The notes beneath the pieces were generated by a model. That model saw nothing but the letters and a program-made list of their open reading frames with translations, was not told the DNA's origin and ran no database searches. The translations under genes and the position numbers were made by a program. DNA of 64,000 nucleotides, from positions 62,001-126,000 of the forward strand of contig NZ_JADCSA010000005.1 of the NCBI RefSeq assembly GCF_015070385.1, read 5' to 3'. The stretch comes from Nocardioides malaquae (GTDB lineage: Bacteria; Actinomycetota; Actinomycetes; Propionibacteriales; Nocardioidaceae). Below, in pieces: positions 1-9,560 of this stretch (position 1 is the stretch's first letter; the number at the start of each line of letters is the position of its first letter).

Positions 1-1
1 C

Positions 2-463
2 GACATCGTCCTGGGCGACCTGCCGCCTGCCAGCTTCCTCGACTGGCGTTACCTGGCCGTGGCGGCGACGGGAGGACTGGTTGCCTTCGTGTTCGGACGT
101 CATCTCGAACGAGTCTCCGGACCCATCACCGTGCTCGACGCCGCGGGCTTGAGCCTCTTCGCGGTCGTGGGCGCCGCCAAGGCCCTCGAGTTCGGTACCG
201 GTCCGGTGCAGGCGGTGATCCTCGGGACCGTCACCGCCGTCGGTGGAGGGACGTTGCGCGACGTCCTGATCCGGGAGGTGCCCACGGTCCTGGCCAGCGA
301 CCTGTACGCCATTCCCGCCATGCTGGGTGCGTCGCTCCTGGTGGCCTGCGCGGCCCTGGGCGTTCCGGCCCTCGCCGCTGCGGGCGTCGCGGCTCTCGGG
401 TGCTTCACGCTGCGGATGGTCGGCGTGCGGTTCAACCTCCACGCGCCCGCACCGCGACGGTGA
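2..463 (+). CDS. TRIC/UPF0126 family membrane protein, 5' end outside window
   Basis: Only the C-terminal part is present; the reading frame is open to the first base of the window, and the first internal GTG (59) is not the real start. The visible part has hydrophobic helices and the glycine-rich family motif TAVGGGTLRDVL followed by a conserved Asp-Leu-Tyr-Ala-Ile segment, as in UPF0126/TRIC (YicG/YadS-like) proteins. That family has two copies of a three-helix unit, and bacterial members act as trimeric cation-permeable channels. Only one glycine-rich motif falls inside the window, so this is probably the second repeat. The specific ion cannot be read from the sequence. Confidence 0.85.
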   Translation, partial: DIVLGDLPPASFLDWRYLAVAATGGLVAFVFGRHLERVSGPITVLDAAGLSLFAVVGAAKALEFGTGPVQAVILGTVTAVGGGTLRDVLIREVPTVLASDLYAIPAMLGASLLVACAALGVPALAAAGVAALGCFTLRMVGVRFNLHAPAPRR

Positions 464-533
464 TCGCCGCCGAACGACGCGGTGCCGACGCCCGCTCGAG
501 CACCGCCCCGGACAGACTGTCGGTGGTCGTCCC

Positions 534-539
534 TAGCCT
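534..539 (+). promoter_or_regulatory. -10 hexamer TAGCCT of sbcD (leaderless)
   Basis: TAGCCT is followed by exactly six bases and then the sbcD ATG at 546, so transcription should begin at or next to the A of the start codon. A short palindrome GACAG-A-CTGTC (511-521) lies about where the -35 region would be and might be an operator. Confidence 0.6.
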
Positions 540-545
540 GAAGGC

Positions 546-1703
546 ATGAGGATCCTCCACACCTCCGACTGGCACATCGGGCGCACCTTCCACCAGCACT
601 CGACCCTCGAGGCCTTGGGCCAGGTGCTCGACGCGCTGGTCGACCTGGTGGCCCGCCACGAGGTCGACATGGTCGTGGTCGCCGGAGACGTCTTCGACTC
701 CTCCATGCCGTCCGCAGACGCGGTCCGGGAGCTCGACCGCGTCCTCGTGGCGTTGAGCCGCACGGGCGCCACCGTGCTGGTCACCAGTGGCAACCACGAC
801 TCACCCGTACGCCTCGGCGCCCGCGCCGCGTTCACGGCGGAGGTGGGGGTCCACGTCCTCACCCGCCCCGAGGAGCTGGCCCGGCCGGTCACGGTCCACG
901 ACGCCCACGGACCCGTGCACGTCTACGGCATCCCGTTCCTCGAGCCCACGTTGGTGCGGCACCTGTGGCCGGCCGAACGGGGGCGCAGCCAGGCCGCGGT
1001 CATGCGCTGTGCCCTGGCCGAGGTGCGCTCCGACCTGGAGTCCCGCGGCGGGGGCCGCTCGGTCGTCGTGGCGCACACGTTCGTCAACGGCGCCGAGGGG
1101 GAGTCCTGTGAGTCCGAACGCGGGATCACCTCCGGTGGGGTCGATCGCGTGCCGGTGCCGGCCTTCGACGGGTTCGACTACGTCGCTCTCGGCCACATCC
1201 ACGGTCGGAGCACGTTGGCCCCGGGTGTCCGCTACAGCGGTGCACCCCTGCACCTCTCCTTCTCCGAGCAGGACAAGCCACGGGGGGCCTGGCTCGTCGA
1301 CCTGGGGGAGGAGGGGCTGGAGGCCGTCACCTGGCTCGACCTGCCGGTCCCGCGACCGCTGGTGACGGTGGAGGGCGAGCTGACCGACCTCCTGGAGGAT
1401 CCGGACCTCGCTGTCCACGAAGGCGCATGGGTACGAGCGCGTCTGACGGACCGCACCCGCCCCCTGGACCCGATGCGGCGTCTCCAGGTCCGGTTCCCCC
1501 ACTGCGCGGTGCTGGACTTCGTCGGCAGGACACCGTCCTCTCCCGAGAGGACGGACCGGCAACGTCTGGTGACGCTCTCCGACGACGAGGTGGTGGGTGA
1601 GTTCCTGCGCCACGTGCGTGAGGGTGAAGGCCCGTCCGAGGCCGAGGAGGCCCTGGTGCACGAGGCGCTGGGTGCGGTGCGGGCCGGGGTGTCGTCACGA
1701 TGA
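546..1703 (+). CDS. sbcD: Exonuclease SbcCD, nuclease subunit SbcD
   Basis: Mre11-type Mn-dependent nuclease that pairs with SbcC to process hairpins and double-strand ends. The five phosphodiesterase motifs are present in order: HTSDWH (D8, H10), GDVFD (D48), GNHD (N83, H84), a VAHTF motif near residue 175 and GHIHG (H217, H219). The 385-residue length is normal for actinobacterial SbcD. The C-terminal capping domain follows the last motif. The ATG start is supported by the -10 element placed six bases upstream. The stop overlaps the sbcC start as ATGA, so the two subunits are translationally coupled and should be made together. Confidence 0.96.
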   Translation: MRILHTSDWHIGRTFHQHSTLEALGQVLDALVDLVARHEVDMVVVAGDVFDSSMPSADAVRELDRVLVALSRTGATVLVTSGNHDSPVRLGARAAFTAEVGVHVLTRPEELARPVTVHDAHGPVHVYGIPFLEPTLVRHLWPAERGRSQAAVMRCALAEVRSDLESRGGGRSVVVAHTFVNGAEGESCESERGITSGGVDRVPVPAFDGFDYVALGHIHGRSTLAPGVRYSGAPLHLSFSEQDKPRGAWLVDLGEEGLEAVTWLDLPVPRPLVTVEGELTDLLEDPDLAVHEGAWVRARLTDRTRPLDPMRRLQVRFPHCAVLDFVGRTPSSPERTDRQRLVTLSDDEVVGEFLRHVREGEGPSEAEEALVHEALGAVRAGVSSR

Positions 1704-4588
1704 GGATCCACAGTGTGGAGATGGTGGGGTTCGGTCCGTTCCTGGCTCCCCAGCGGGTCGACTTCGAGGCCTTCGCCGACCACGGGATCTTCCTGATCCA
1801 GGGGCGGACGGGGGCGGGCAAGTCGAGCGTCCTCGACGCCGTGGTCTACGCCCTCTACAACAGCGCTCCCCGTTACGGCACACGAGCGGCCGACCAGCTG
1901 CGCAGTCACCACTGCGGCCCGTCGGACCCCACCTGGGTCGAGCTGGAGTTCACGGTGGGTCGTGAGCGCTACCGCCTGCGGCGCTCACCCGAGTTCGAGC
2001 GCCCCAAGAGTCGGGGCGAGGGGCTGACCACCGAGCGCGCCGCAGCGACCCTGTGGCGCGCTGACGGCGGGGAGTGGGTCGCGCTCGAGGCCAGCCCTCG
2101 GACGGTCGCCCAGCGCCTCGACGACCTGTTGCCCTTCAACCTGGCCCAGTTCCTGCAGGTGGTGATGTTGGCCCAGGGCCAGTTCGAACGCTTCCTCGTG
2201 GCCGAGAGTGCCGAGCGCCGGAGGCTGCTCAGCAAGCTCTTCGACACGCAGCGGTTCGACGACCTCGACACCTACCTGCAGGAGCGCGTCACGCAGCGAC
2301 GCGTCGAGATCGAGCGTGCCGTCTCCACGAGTGACACCCTCGTGGCCACCCTGGCGGGGCACCTCGACGTCGACGCGCCCGAAGAAGTCGGTCACGACTG
2401 GCTGGAGGAGGTGGTGGCCCGGTGCGCCTCCGACGAGGCGACCGCCGCCGGTCGGCGCGCGGAGAGTCACCAGGTGCTGGACCGGCGGCGGGCAGAGGTG
2501 GAGGCCGCGCGTGACCTGCGTCGTCGACAGGTGCGGCTGACCGAGCTGCTGGGCCGCGAGGCCGCGCTGCACGGGGAGCGGGAGCAGGTCGAGCACTGGC
2601 GTCACCGGCTCGAGCGCGCGGGGGCTGCGCGGGCGGTCAGGTCCAGTCGGCTGGACCGCCAGCGGGCGGGTCGGCGTCTCGCCGACGCCGAGGAACAGAT
2701 GGGGAAGGCGTCCGCGCTCCACGCCGAGGTCTTCGGTCATGAGGCGCCGGAAGGTCTCGACCAGCAACGCGACTCGCTCGTCGCAGCCATTCCGACTCTC
2801 GAGAGAGCTGCCCGTGCGGAGGCGCAGCTCGGGCGTGCGACGGCCGAGCTGGAGCAAGGTCGCCGTGAGCTGGACGAGCACCAGCGGCGCATCGCCCTCC
2901 TCGCCGAGGAGTCCACGCTCCACCGTGCAGTGGTGGCTCGTCCCCTCGAGGCAGAGCCCGAGGAGGTGGAGCGAGCAGTGCACGAGCTGCTGGCGGAGGT
3001 GGCGCGGGCCGGTCGGCTCGCACAGGCTCGGGAAGCGCGCGAGAAGGCCGAGCGCGCGGCCCTCGCCGCGGGTGAGCGCCGCACCCGGGCCTCGGCCGGG
3101 CTCGACGACCTCCGACGCCGGAGCATGGAACAGGTCGCGGGACGCCTGGCGGCAGACCTCGTCGACGGTGAGGCGTGCCAGGTCTGCGGTGCGACGGCCC
3201 ATCCCGCTCCAGCGCAGCCCGTCGGCGACCAGGTCAGCCAGTCCGATCTCGACGCGGCCCAGGAGACGCTCGACGCGGCCCAGGCCGCGTGTCTCCGGGC
3301 CGAGGCGGACCTCGCGGCCGCCCGGGAGCAGGAGAGGGTGCACGCCGGACCCCTCACCCTCGAACGCGCTCGCACCCTCCTGACCGAGGCCACCGAACGC
3401 CAGAGTCGCGTGCGCGAGGCGGTCGCGGCCCGTGCGCGCGCCGAGGAGGAGCTGGCCAGGGCCGAGCGTGAGCGCCAGGAGGCCGAGGTGGCGGTTGCCG
3501 CGTTGACGGCCACCCAGGAGTCGCGCAGCGAGGGTGTGGAGGAGCTTCGCCACGAGGTGGAGCTGGCGCGGGGAGGCGCAGAGAGCGTGGCCGAGCGCCT
3601 CGAGGGGGTGCGTGGGCAGCTGGACGTCGTCAACGAGGTGCTGGCCTCCATCCGGGTCCTGGACCAGGCCGTTGCGGACCACGTCGCCGCGACCGCACGC
3701 CTGGATGCAGACCTCGCGAGTCACGGTTTCGCCTCTGCGCAGGAGGCGGAGGAGGCGGACCTCCCGGCAGACGTGGTGACCGACGCGCAGGAACGCGTCC
3801 GGGCACACGACGCAGAGTCATCGGTGGTCCGAGCCGCGCTGGCCGAGCCGCAGATGCAGGGGCTGCCGACGGACCTCGTCGACCTCTCAGGTCCCGAGGA
3901 GGCGCTGCGCGTCGCCTCCGAGGAGTACGACCTCGCGGCGGCAGCCGCCGGAGTCGCGCGCCAACGTCACCAGACCGCGCGCGAGATGGCTGCCCGGATC
4001 GTGGCCGCATGGTCGGAGCAGGCGGAGGACCGGCGCGAGTTCGACGTCCTGCGGCGTCTGGCGGCCACGGTGCACGGGGAGTCGCCCAACACGCGGCGGC
4101 TCCGGTTGGAGAGCTACGTCCTCGCCGTCGAGCTGGACCAGATCGTGCGCGCGGCGAACCGCAGGCTCGGCCTGATGTCGGAGGGTCGCTACGAGCTGGT
4201 GCTCGACGACCGGGTCGCGACGCGCGGCAACAACGCCGGCCTGGGCGTCCGGGTCCTCGACCAGCACACGCAGGAGGGTCGCGCACCGGAATCCCTCTCC
4301 GGGGGAGAGAAGTTCCTGGCCTCCCTCGCCCTGGCCCTCGGGTTGGCGGAGGTCGTCACGGAGCGCGCCGGTGGCGTCACGCTCGACACGCTCTTCATCG
4401 ACGAGGGGTTCGGCTCCCTGGACGTCGAGACGCTCGACCTCGCGATGCATGCGCTCGACCAGCTGCGCGAGCACGGGCGTACGGTCGGCGTGATCAGCCA
4501 CGTGGAGGCGATGAAGGAGCGCGTGCCGGCCCAGCTCGTCGTCGAGTGCACCGCCGGGGGCTGGAGCACGGTGCGCACCGTCGTCTGA
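1700..4588 (+). CDS. sbcC: Exonuclease SbcCD, ATPase subunit SbcC
   Basis: Rad50-type SMC-like ATPase of 962 residues. Walker A is GRTGAGKS (residues 35-42) and a Q-loop lies near residue 157. Long Arg/Glu/Ala-rich coiled coils surround the zinc hook CQVC (residues 493-496). The C-terminal head carries the ABC signature LSGGEKF (866-872) and Walker B LFIDEGFGSLD (about 898). With SbcD it forms the SbcCD end-processing complex. The hook is canonical (CxxC), so dimerisation through zinc is expected. ATG overlaps the sbcD stop by four bases. No frameshift or missing motif is visible. Confidence 0.96.
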   Translation: MRIHSVEMVGFGPFLAPQRVDFEAFADHGIFLIQGRTGAGKSSVLDAVVYALYNSAPRYGTRAADQLRSHHCGPSDPTWVELEFTVGRERYRLRRSPEFERPKSRGEGLTTERAAATLWRADGGEWVALEASPRTVAQRLDDLLPFNLAQFLQVVMLAQGQFERFLVAESAERRRLLSKLFDTQRFDDLDTYLQERVTQRRVEIERAVSTSDTLVATLAGHLDVDAPEEVGHDWLEEVVARCASDEATAAGRRAESHQVLDRRRAEVEAARDLRRRQVRLTELLGREAALHGEREQVEHWRHRLERAGAARAVRSSRLDRQRAGRRLADAEEQMGKASALHAEVFGHEAPEGLDQQRDSLVAAIPTLERAARAEAQLGRATAELEQGRRELDEHQRRIALLAEESTLHRAVVARPLEAEPEEVERAVHELLAEVARAGRLAQAREAREKAERAALAAGERRTRASAGLDDLRRRSMEQVAGRLAADLVDGEACQVCGATAHPAPAQPVGDQVSQSDLDAAQETLDAAQAACLRAEADLAAAREQERVHAGPLTLERARTLLTEATERQSRVREAVAARARAEEELARAERERQEAEVAVAALTATQESRSEGVEELRHEVELARGGAESVAERLEGVRGQLDVVNEVLASIRVLDQAVADHVAATARLDADLASHGFASAQEAEEADLPADVVTDAQERVRAHDAESSVVRAALAEPQMQGLPTDLVDLSGPEEALRVASEEYDLAAAAAGVARQRHQTAREMAARIVAAWSEQAEDRREFDVLRRLAATVHGESPNTRRLRLESYVLAVELDQIVRAANRRLGLMSEGRYELVLDDRVATRGNNAGLGVRVLDQHTQEGRAPESLSGGEKFLASLALALGLAEVVTERAGGVTLDTLFIDEGFGSLDVETLDLAMHALDQLREHGRTVGVISHVEAMKERVPAQLVVECTAGGWSTVRTVV

Positions 4589-4651
4589 CTCCCACCCGCA
4601 GCGGCCGATAGCATCACCCCCGACCGTCCCACCCCAGCCCCAGGAGCGTTC

Positions 4652-6631
4652 GTGCCCGACATCAAGGTCCTCCGCGTCCACGCCGGCGAGCAGGAGGAGC
4701 GACCCGTCGCCACGGGCACGAAGGCGTGGGAGCTCTTCACCGACGTCCCGGACGTGATCGCGGCCCGCGTCGGCGGTGAGCTGAAGGACCTGTCCTACGT
4801 GCTGGAAGCAGGTGACGAGGTCGAGGGGGTCGAGATCGCCTCGCCCGACGGCCGCGACATCCTGCGCCACTCGACCGCGCACGTGCTGGCCCAGGCCGTG
4901 CAGCAGCTCTTCCCCGAGGCCAAGCTGGGCATCGGCCCCCCGGTCAAGGACGGCTTCTACTACGATTTCGACGTCGAGACGCCCTTCACGCCGGACGACC
5001 TCGCGAAGATCGAGACCGCGATGCGCAAGATCGTCAAGGAGAACCAGCGTTTCGAGCGCCGGGTCACCAACGACGACGACGCGCGCGTCGAGCTTGCCGA
5101 CGAGCCCTACAAGATCGAGCTGATCGGTCTCAAGGGCAACTCCGCCGAGGCGGCCGAGGGTGCCTCCGCCGAGGTCGGTGCCGGTGAGCTCACCATCTAC
5201 GACAACATCAACCGCAAGGGCGAGGTCGCCTGGAAGGACCTCTGCCGCGGCCCCCACCTGCCCACCACCAAGCGCATCCCTGCGTTCAAGATCATGCGCT
5301 CCGCGGCCGCCTACTGGCGCGGCGACGAGAAGAACAAGATGCTCCAGCGCATCTACGGCACGGCCTGGGAGTCCAAGGAGGCCATGGAGGAGTACCTCCA
5401 CCGCCTCGAGGAGGCGGAGCGTCGCGACCACCGCAAGCTCGGCCGTGAGCTCGACCTCTTCTCGTTCCCCGACGAGCTCGGCTCGGGTCTTCCCGTCTTC
5501 CACCCGCGCGGTGGGGTGCTCAAGCGCGTCATGGAGGACTACGTCCGCCAGCGGCACATCGAGGAGGGGTTCGAGTACGTTGGCACGCCGCACATCTCCA
5601 AGGACGGCCTGTTCCACACCTCCGGCCACCTGCCGCACTACGCCGAGACGATGTTCCCGCCGATGGAGTTCGAGGGATCGAACTACCAGCTCAAGGCGAT
5701 GAACTGCCCGATGCACAACCTCATCTACCGCAGTCGCGGCCGCTCCTACCGTGAGCTGCCCTTGCGGCTCTTCGAGTTCGGGTCGGTCTACCGCTACGAG
5801 AAGTCGGGCGTCATCCACGGCCTGACCCGGGTCCGTGGCTTCGCGCAGGACGACTCGCACTCCTACTGCACGCCCGAACAGGCCCCCGACGAGGTCAAGC
5901 ACCTGCTCGAGTTCATGTTGTCGGTGCTGCGCGACTTCGGTCTCGACGACTTCTACCTCGAGCTCTCCACGCGCGATCCCGAGTCCGACAAGTTCATCGG
6001 CTCCGACGAGCAGTGGGCCGCCGCCACCCAGGTCCTGGAGGACGTGGCCGCCGAGACCGGTCTCGAGCTCGTCCCCGACCCCGGCGGCGCAGCGTTCTAC
6101 GGACCCAAGATCTCCGTCCAGGCCAAGGACGCGATCGGGCGCACCTGGCAGATGGGCACCGTCCAGTACGACTTCAACCAGCCCGCCCGGTTCGAGCTCG
6201 CCTACCAGGCGGCAGACGGCTCGCGGCGGGAGCCGGTGATGATCCACTCGGCCAAGTTCGGCTCGATCGAGCGCTTCATCGGCGTGCTCGTCGAGCACTA
6301 CGCCGGCGCGTTCCCGCCCTGGCTGGCGCCGGTGCAGGTCGTCGGCATCCCGATCGCCGAGCGCCACGACGACTACCTCAAGGGCATCGTCGCCGACCTC
6401 AGGGCGGCAGGGCTGCGCGCCGAGGTCGACCTCTCCGACGACCGGATGCAGAAGAAGATCCGCAACGCGCAGCTGCAGAAGGTGCCCTTCATGGTGATCG
6501 CCGGGGACGCCGACGTCGAGGCGGGCGCGGTCTCCTTCCGCTACCGCGACGGCCGGCAGGACAACGGGGTGCCCGTGGCGGAGGCCGTGGAACGCATCCG
6601 GGCCGCCGTCGACAGTCGCGAGCAGGTCTGA
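4652..6631 (+). CDS. thrS: Threonine--tRNA ligase
   Basis: Class II aminoacyl-tRNA synthetase, 659 residues. The order is an N-terminal TGS domain, the second additional (editing) domain, the catalytic core with MNCPMHN (zinc-ligand Cys) and the motif-2 region with [12 protein letters not shown], then a C-terminal HGTP anticodon-binding domain. GTG is taken as the start because AGGAG lies five bases upstream at 4642-4646. A TAGCAT hexamer at 4609-4614 gives a probable leader of about 30 bases, too short for a T-box. It starts a conserved actinobacterial run with the HIT and pgsA-like genes. Confidence 0.97.
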   Translation: MPDIKVLRVHAGEQEERPVATGTKAWELFTDVPDVIAARVGGELKDLSYVLEAGDEVEGVEIASPDGRDILRHSTAHVLAQAVQQLFPEAKLGIGPPVKDGFYYDFDVETPFTPDDLAKIETAMRKIVKENQRFERRVTNDDDARVELADEPYKIELIGLKGNSAEAAEGASAEVGAGELTIYDNINRKGEVAWKDLCRGPHLPTTKRIPAFKIMRSAAAYWRGDEKNKMLQRIYGTAWESKEAMEEYLHRLEEAERRDHRKLGRELDLFSFPDELGSGLPVFHPRGGVLKRVMEDYVRQRHIEEGFEYVGTPHISKDGLFHTSGHLPHYAETMFPPMEFEGSNYQLKAMNCPMHNLIYRSRGRSYRELPLRLFEFGSVYRYEKSGVIHGLTRVRGFAQDDSHSYCTPEQAPDEVKHLLEFMLSVLRDFGLDDFYLELSTRDPESDKFIGSDEQWAAATQVLEDVAAETGLELVPDPGGAAFYGPKISVQAKDAIGRTWQMGTVQYDFNQPARFELAYQAADGSRREPVMIHSAKFGSIERFIGVLVEHYAGAFPPWLAPVQVVGIPIAERHDDYLKGIVADLRAAGLRAEVDLSDDRMQKKIRNAQLQKVPFMVIAGDADVEAGAVSFRYRDGRQDNGVPVAEAVERIRAAVDSREQV

Positions 6632-6635
6632 GCCC

Positions 6636-7175
6636 ATGGAGCACGAGGGCGTGGAGCAGGGCGGTCTGGGGGAGTCCGACGGACTGCAACGGCTCTGGAC
6701 GCCGTACCGGATGGCCTACATCCGCCGCGACGTCGGTGCGCCGCCCGACCGCGCGCAGGAGTGTCCCTTCTGCGCGATCCCGAGTGGGGACGACGCCGAG
6801 GGACTCGTGCTCGCGCGCGGGTCCGAGTGCTACGCCGTGCTCAACCTCCACCCCTACAACCCGGGCCACCTCATGGTCATCCCGTACCGCCACGTCGCGG
6901 AGCTCGAGGACCTCACCGAGGGCGAGGCCCACGAGCTGATGAGCATGACCCAGGCGGCCGTGCGCACCATCAAGAAGGTGAGCCAGCCCCGGGGGGTCAA
7001 CGTGGGGCTCAACCTGGGCTCCGCCGCGGGCGGGTCGCTCTCCTCCCACCTGCACCAGCACGTGGTGCCCCGCTGGGTCGGGGACGCCAACTTCATCACC
7101 GTCACCGGCAACACCAAGGTCATCCCGCAGCTGCTGGGGCAGACGCGGGACCTTCTCGCCGAGGCCTGGGGATGA
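6636..7175 (+). CDS. HIT-family hydrolase (Ap4A phosphorylase-like)
   Basis: A 179-residue histidine-triad nucleotide-binding protein. A CPFC pair (C43, C46) starts the fold and the catalytic HLHQH triad is at residues 138-142 followed by VVPR. It sits four bases after thrS and before a phosphatidyltransferase, the position of Mycobacterium Rv2613c, which is an Ap4A phosphorylase; that context suggests disposal of the Ap4A made by aminoacyl-tRNA synthetases. The exact substrate is inferred from synteny. Its stop overlaps the next gene by ATGA. Confidence 0.88.
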   Translation: MEHEGVEQGGLGESDGLQRLWTPYRMAYIRRDVGAPPDRAQECPFCAIPSGDDAEGLVLARGSECYAVLNLHPYNPGHLMVIPYRHVAELEDLTEGEAHELMSMTQAAVRTIKKVSQPRGVNVGLNLGSAAGGSLSSHLHQHVVPRWVGDANFITVTGNTKVIPQLLGQTRDLLAEAWG

Positions 7176-7954
7176 GGTCGCCGGGCGGCCACCTCTCCGA
7201 CGCCGAGGTCGGGAGGGAGCTGGTCGCCGTCGGCGTCTCGACCGCCTACTCGGCGTGGTTGTCGGCGGGGCGGCAGGGGGTCCGCACGAAGTCGGACCTG
7301 ACCGACGTGGTGAGCGTCGCCGACGAGGCGGCGGAGGCCGCCATGGTCTCCCTCCTGCGCCGGCACCGCCCCCGCGACTCGGTGCTGGGGGAGGAGGGCA
7401 CGGCTCGTGAGGGGACGTCGGGTCGCACCTGGGTCCTGGACCCCCTGGACGGTTCGTGGAACTTCACCCGCGGCTCGGAGCGCTGGTGTTCCGCAGCGGC
7501 GCTCGTGGTGGACGACGAACCCGTGCTCGGCGTCGTCGCGAGTGGCACTGCGCACCGCACCTGGGTCGGCGGCGTGGACGTGCCGGTCACCGAGGACGAG
7601 CAGCCGCTGCCGCCGCTGGCCGACCGGCCCCTGGGCGAGTCGCAGCTGTTGACCTACCTGCACCCCCCGCACCACGCCACCGAGGTGGGACAGGCATGGC
7701 GACGCCTGGCCCATGCCGTGGCGACGCTGAGGATGACCGGTTCGGGGAGCCTGGACGCCACCGACGTGGCGGCCGGCCGGGCGGAGCTGAGCGTCCAGCA
7801 CAGCGTGCCCCTCTGGGACGCGGCGCCCGGTGAAGCCCTGGTCCGGGCTGCCGGGGGCATCTCGCGCCGCGTACAGGCGGCCGGGGTGGAGTGGTTCCTG
7901 CTCGGGACCCCGCGCGCGGTGACCGAGGCCGAGCGCCTGCTCGTCGACCGGTAG
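7172..7954 (+). CDS. Inositol-monophosphatase-family phosphatase
   Basis: 260-residue Mg-dependent phosphatase of the IMPase/HisN/SuhB superfamily. Metal-site motifs are GEE (73-75), DPLDGS (90-95) and LWDAAPG (about D206). DPLDGS replaces the usual DPIDGT, which keeps both aspartates. The ATG at 7172 overlaps the HIT stop by four bases. The next gene makes an inositol- or glycerol-type phospholipid, so inositol-1-phosphate is a plausible substrate, but histidinol phosphate cannot be excluded. The stop codon TAG is also the first half of the -10 hexamer of the following gene. Confidence 0.85.
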   Translation: MRSPGGHLSDAEVGRELVAVGVSTAYSAWLSAGRQGVRTKSDLTDVVSVADEAAEAAMVSLLRRHRPRDSVLGEEGTAREGTSGRTWVLDPLDGSWNFTRGSERWCSAAALVVDDEPVLGVVASGTAHRTWVGGVDVPVTEDEQPLPPLADRPLGESQLLTYLHPPHHATEVGQAWRRLAHAVATLRMTGSGSLDATDVAAGRAELSVQHSVPLWDAAPGEALVRAAGGISRRVQAAGVEWFLLGTPRAVTEAERLLVDR

Positions 7955-7957
7955 CGT
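7952..7957 (+). promoter_or_regulatory. -10 hexamer TAGCGT of the pgsA-like gene (leaderless)
   Basis: TAGCGT, whose first three bases are the stop codon of the upstream phosphatase gene, is followed by eight bases and then GTG at 7966. The predicted transcription start is within two bases of the start codon. Confidence 0.5.
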
Positions 7958-7965
7958 GACGTCTC

Positions 7966-8595
7966 GTGCTCGACAGGTTCAAGGACTTCTGGCAGGGCGT
8001 CGTGCTGGCGCCGATCGTCCGACTCCTCCTCTGGATGCGGGTGAGTCCTGACCTCGTCACCCTGGTGGGGACCCTGGGTCTGGTCGTCGCCGCACTCTGG
8101 TTCTTCCCTCGAGGAGACCTGCTCGTCGGCGTGCTGGTGATCACGGCGTTCGTCTTCTCCGACCTCGTCGACGGCGCGATGGCGCGGACATCGGGGCGCA
8201 GCTCGGTCTTCGGTGCCTTCTGGGACTCGACCCTCGACCGCTTCGGCGACGCCGCCATCTTCGTCGGCCTCGCCCTCTACTTCGCCGGCCCGGGAGATCA
8301 CTGGATCAACCTGTGCCTGTCCCTCTACTGCCTCGTGACCGGATCGGTGACCTCCTACGCCCGGGCCCGGGCCGAGTCGCTGGGCATGGACGCCAAGGGG
8401 GGCATCGCCGAGCGCGCAGACCGTCTCGTGCTCATCCTCGTCGCCACCGGTCTGTCGGAGCTGCTGGACCTGCCCGTGCTGGTGCCGATCGCCCTGTGGG
8501 TGCTGGCCGTGGCCAGCTCGGTGACCGTCGCCTACCGCATCGTGAAGGTCTACCGGCAGGCGCGCGCCCTCGACGGTGTGGGCGTCATCACCTGA
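7966..8595 (+). CDS. pgsA: CDP-alcohol phosphatidyltransferase (phosphatidylinositol-phosphate synthase-like)
   Basis: 209-residue integral membrane enzyme with several hydrophobic segments. The family signature D-x2-DG-x2-AR-x8-G-x3-D-x3-D is intact: D66, D69-G70, A73-R74, G83, D87, D91. It transfers a phosphatidyl group from CDP-diacylglycerol to an alcohol phosphate. In the equivalent mycobacterial position (after thrS and the HIT gene) the enzyme is PgsA1, which makes phosphatidylinositol phosphate. The GTG start has no strong ribosome site but sits eight bases after a -10 hexamer. The acyltransferase patA and mannosyltransferase pimA that normally follow are absent. Confidence 0.85.
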   Translation: MLDRFKDFWQGVVLAPIVRLLLWMRVSPDLVTLVGTLGLVVAALWFFPRGDLLVGVLVITAFVFSDLVDGAMARTSGRSSVFGAFWDSTLDRFGDAAIFVGLALYFAGPGDHWINLCLSLYCLVTGSVTSYARARAESLGMDAKGGIAERADRLVLILVATGLSELLDLPVLVPIALWVLAVASSVTVAYRIVKVYRQARALDGVGVIT

Positions 8596-8610
8596 CCGGA
8601 TCGCGGGCAG

Positions 8611-8629
8611 GGTGTGGTCGGTGCACACC
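8611..8629 (+). promoter_or_regulatory. Inverted repeat GGTGTG-N7-CACACC upstream of pdxS
   Basis: Perfect 6-base arms (8611-8616 and 8624-8629) with a seven-base spacer end just before the pdxS -10 hexamer at 8636. The position is right for a repressor or activator operator. No regulator is encoded next to it. Confidence 0.4.
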
Positions 8630-8635
8630 CCCACT

Positions 8636-8641
8636 TACCAT
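8636..8641 (+). promoter_or_regulatory. -10 hexamer TACCAT of pdxS (leaderless)
   Basis: TACCAT followed by seven bases and the ATG at 8649. No Shine-Dalgarno-like purine run of the usual spacing is obvious other than GGGG directly before the start. Confidence 0.55.
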
Positions 8642-8648
8642 TTGGGGC

Positions 8649-9560
8649 ATGACTGACACCCCCGTCTCCGAGACCACTCCCGCCACCGGCACGACGCGCG
8701 TCAAGCGCGGCATGGCCGAGATGCTCAAGGGCGGAGTGATCATGGACGTGGTCACCCCCGACCAGGCCAAGATCGCCGAGGACGCCGGAGCCGTGGCGGT
8801 CATGGCGCTGGAGCGGGTGCCGGCCGACATCCGGGCCCAGGGCGGCGTCTCGCGCATGAGCGACCCCGACATGATCGACGGCATCATCGAGGCCGTCTCG
8901 ATCCCCGTCATGGCCAAGGCCCGCATCGGCCACTTCGCGGAGGCGCAGGTCCTGCAGAGCCTGGGCGTCGACTACATCGACGAGTCCGAGGTGCTCACCC
9001 CGGCTGACTACGCCAACCACATCGACAAGTGGGAGTTCACGGTCCCCTTCGTCTGCGGGGCGACGAACCTGGGCGAGGCGCTGCGACGGATCACCGAGGG
9101 CGCGGCCATGATCCGGTCGAAGGGCGAGGCGGGCACCGGTGACGTGTCCAACGCCGTGACCCACATGCGTACGATCCGGGCCGAGGTCCGTCGCCTCGGC
9201 GCCCTCGCCGACGACGAGCTCTACGTGGCGGCCAAGGAGCTGCAGGCGCCCTACGACCTCGTGGTCGAGGTGGCGCGCACCGGCAAGCTGCCCGTCGTGC
9301 TCTTCACCGCCGGAGGCATCGCCACCCCGGCTGACGCCGCGATGATGATGCAGCTCGGTGCGGAAGGTGTCTTCGTCGGATCCGGCATCTTCAAGTCCGG
9401 CAACCCGGCGCAGCGCGCCGAGGCGATCGTCAAGGCCACCACGTTCCACGACGACCCCGACGTCGTCGCCAAGGTCTCCCGGGGGCTGGGGGAGGCCATG
9501 GTCGGCATCAACGTCGACGAGATCCCGCAGCCGCACCGGCTCTCCGAGCGCGGTTGGTGA
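8649..9560 (+). CDS. pdxS: Pyridoxal 5'-phosphate synthase, synthase subunit PdxS
   Basis: 303-residue TIM-barrel subunit that builds PLP from ribose 5-phosphate, glyceraldehyde 3-phosphate and ammonia delivered by PdxT. Catalytic lysines are visible in [10 protein letters not shown] (K90) and [10 protein letters not shown] (K158), and the signature [20 protein letters not shown] is intact. The ATG at 8649 was chosen because it follows the -10 hexamer by seven bases; the frame is open further upstream but that part overlaps pgsA. The stop overlaps the start of the next gene, not pdxT: the two PLP subunits are separated by an unknown gene. Confidence 0.97.
   Translation: MTDTPVSETTPATGTTRVKRGMAEMLKGGVIMDVVTPDQAKIAEDAGAVAVMALERVPADIRAQGGVSRMSDPDMIDGIIEAVSIPVMAKARIGHFAEAQVLQSLGVDYIDESEVLTPADYANHIDKWEFTVPFVCGATNLGEALRRITEGAAMIRSKGEAGTGDVSNAVTHMRTIRAEVRRLGALADDELYVAAKELQAPYDLVVEVARTGKLPVVLFTAGGIATPADAAMMMQLGAEGVFVGSGIFKSGNPAQRAEAIVKATTFHDDPDVVAKVSRGLGEAMVGINVDEIPQPHRLSERGW

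Noticed and set aside
4589-4651. T-box or other riboswitch before thrS
   Set aside because: The likely leader is only about 30 bases and has no specifier or antiterminator structure.
3887-6637. A 916-codon open frame on the minus strand opposite sbcC and thrS
   Set aside because: It is the antisense shadow of two real genes. Long stop-free frames are expected where the third codon position is nearly always G or C, and its composition (His/Asp/Val/Gly-rich with no domain) is typical of such shadows.
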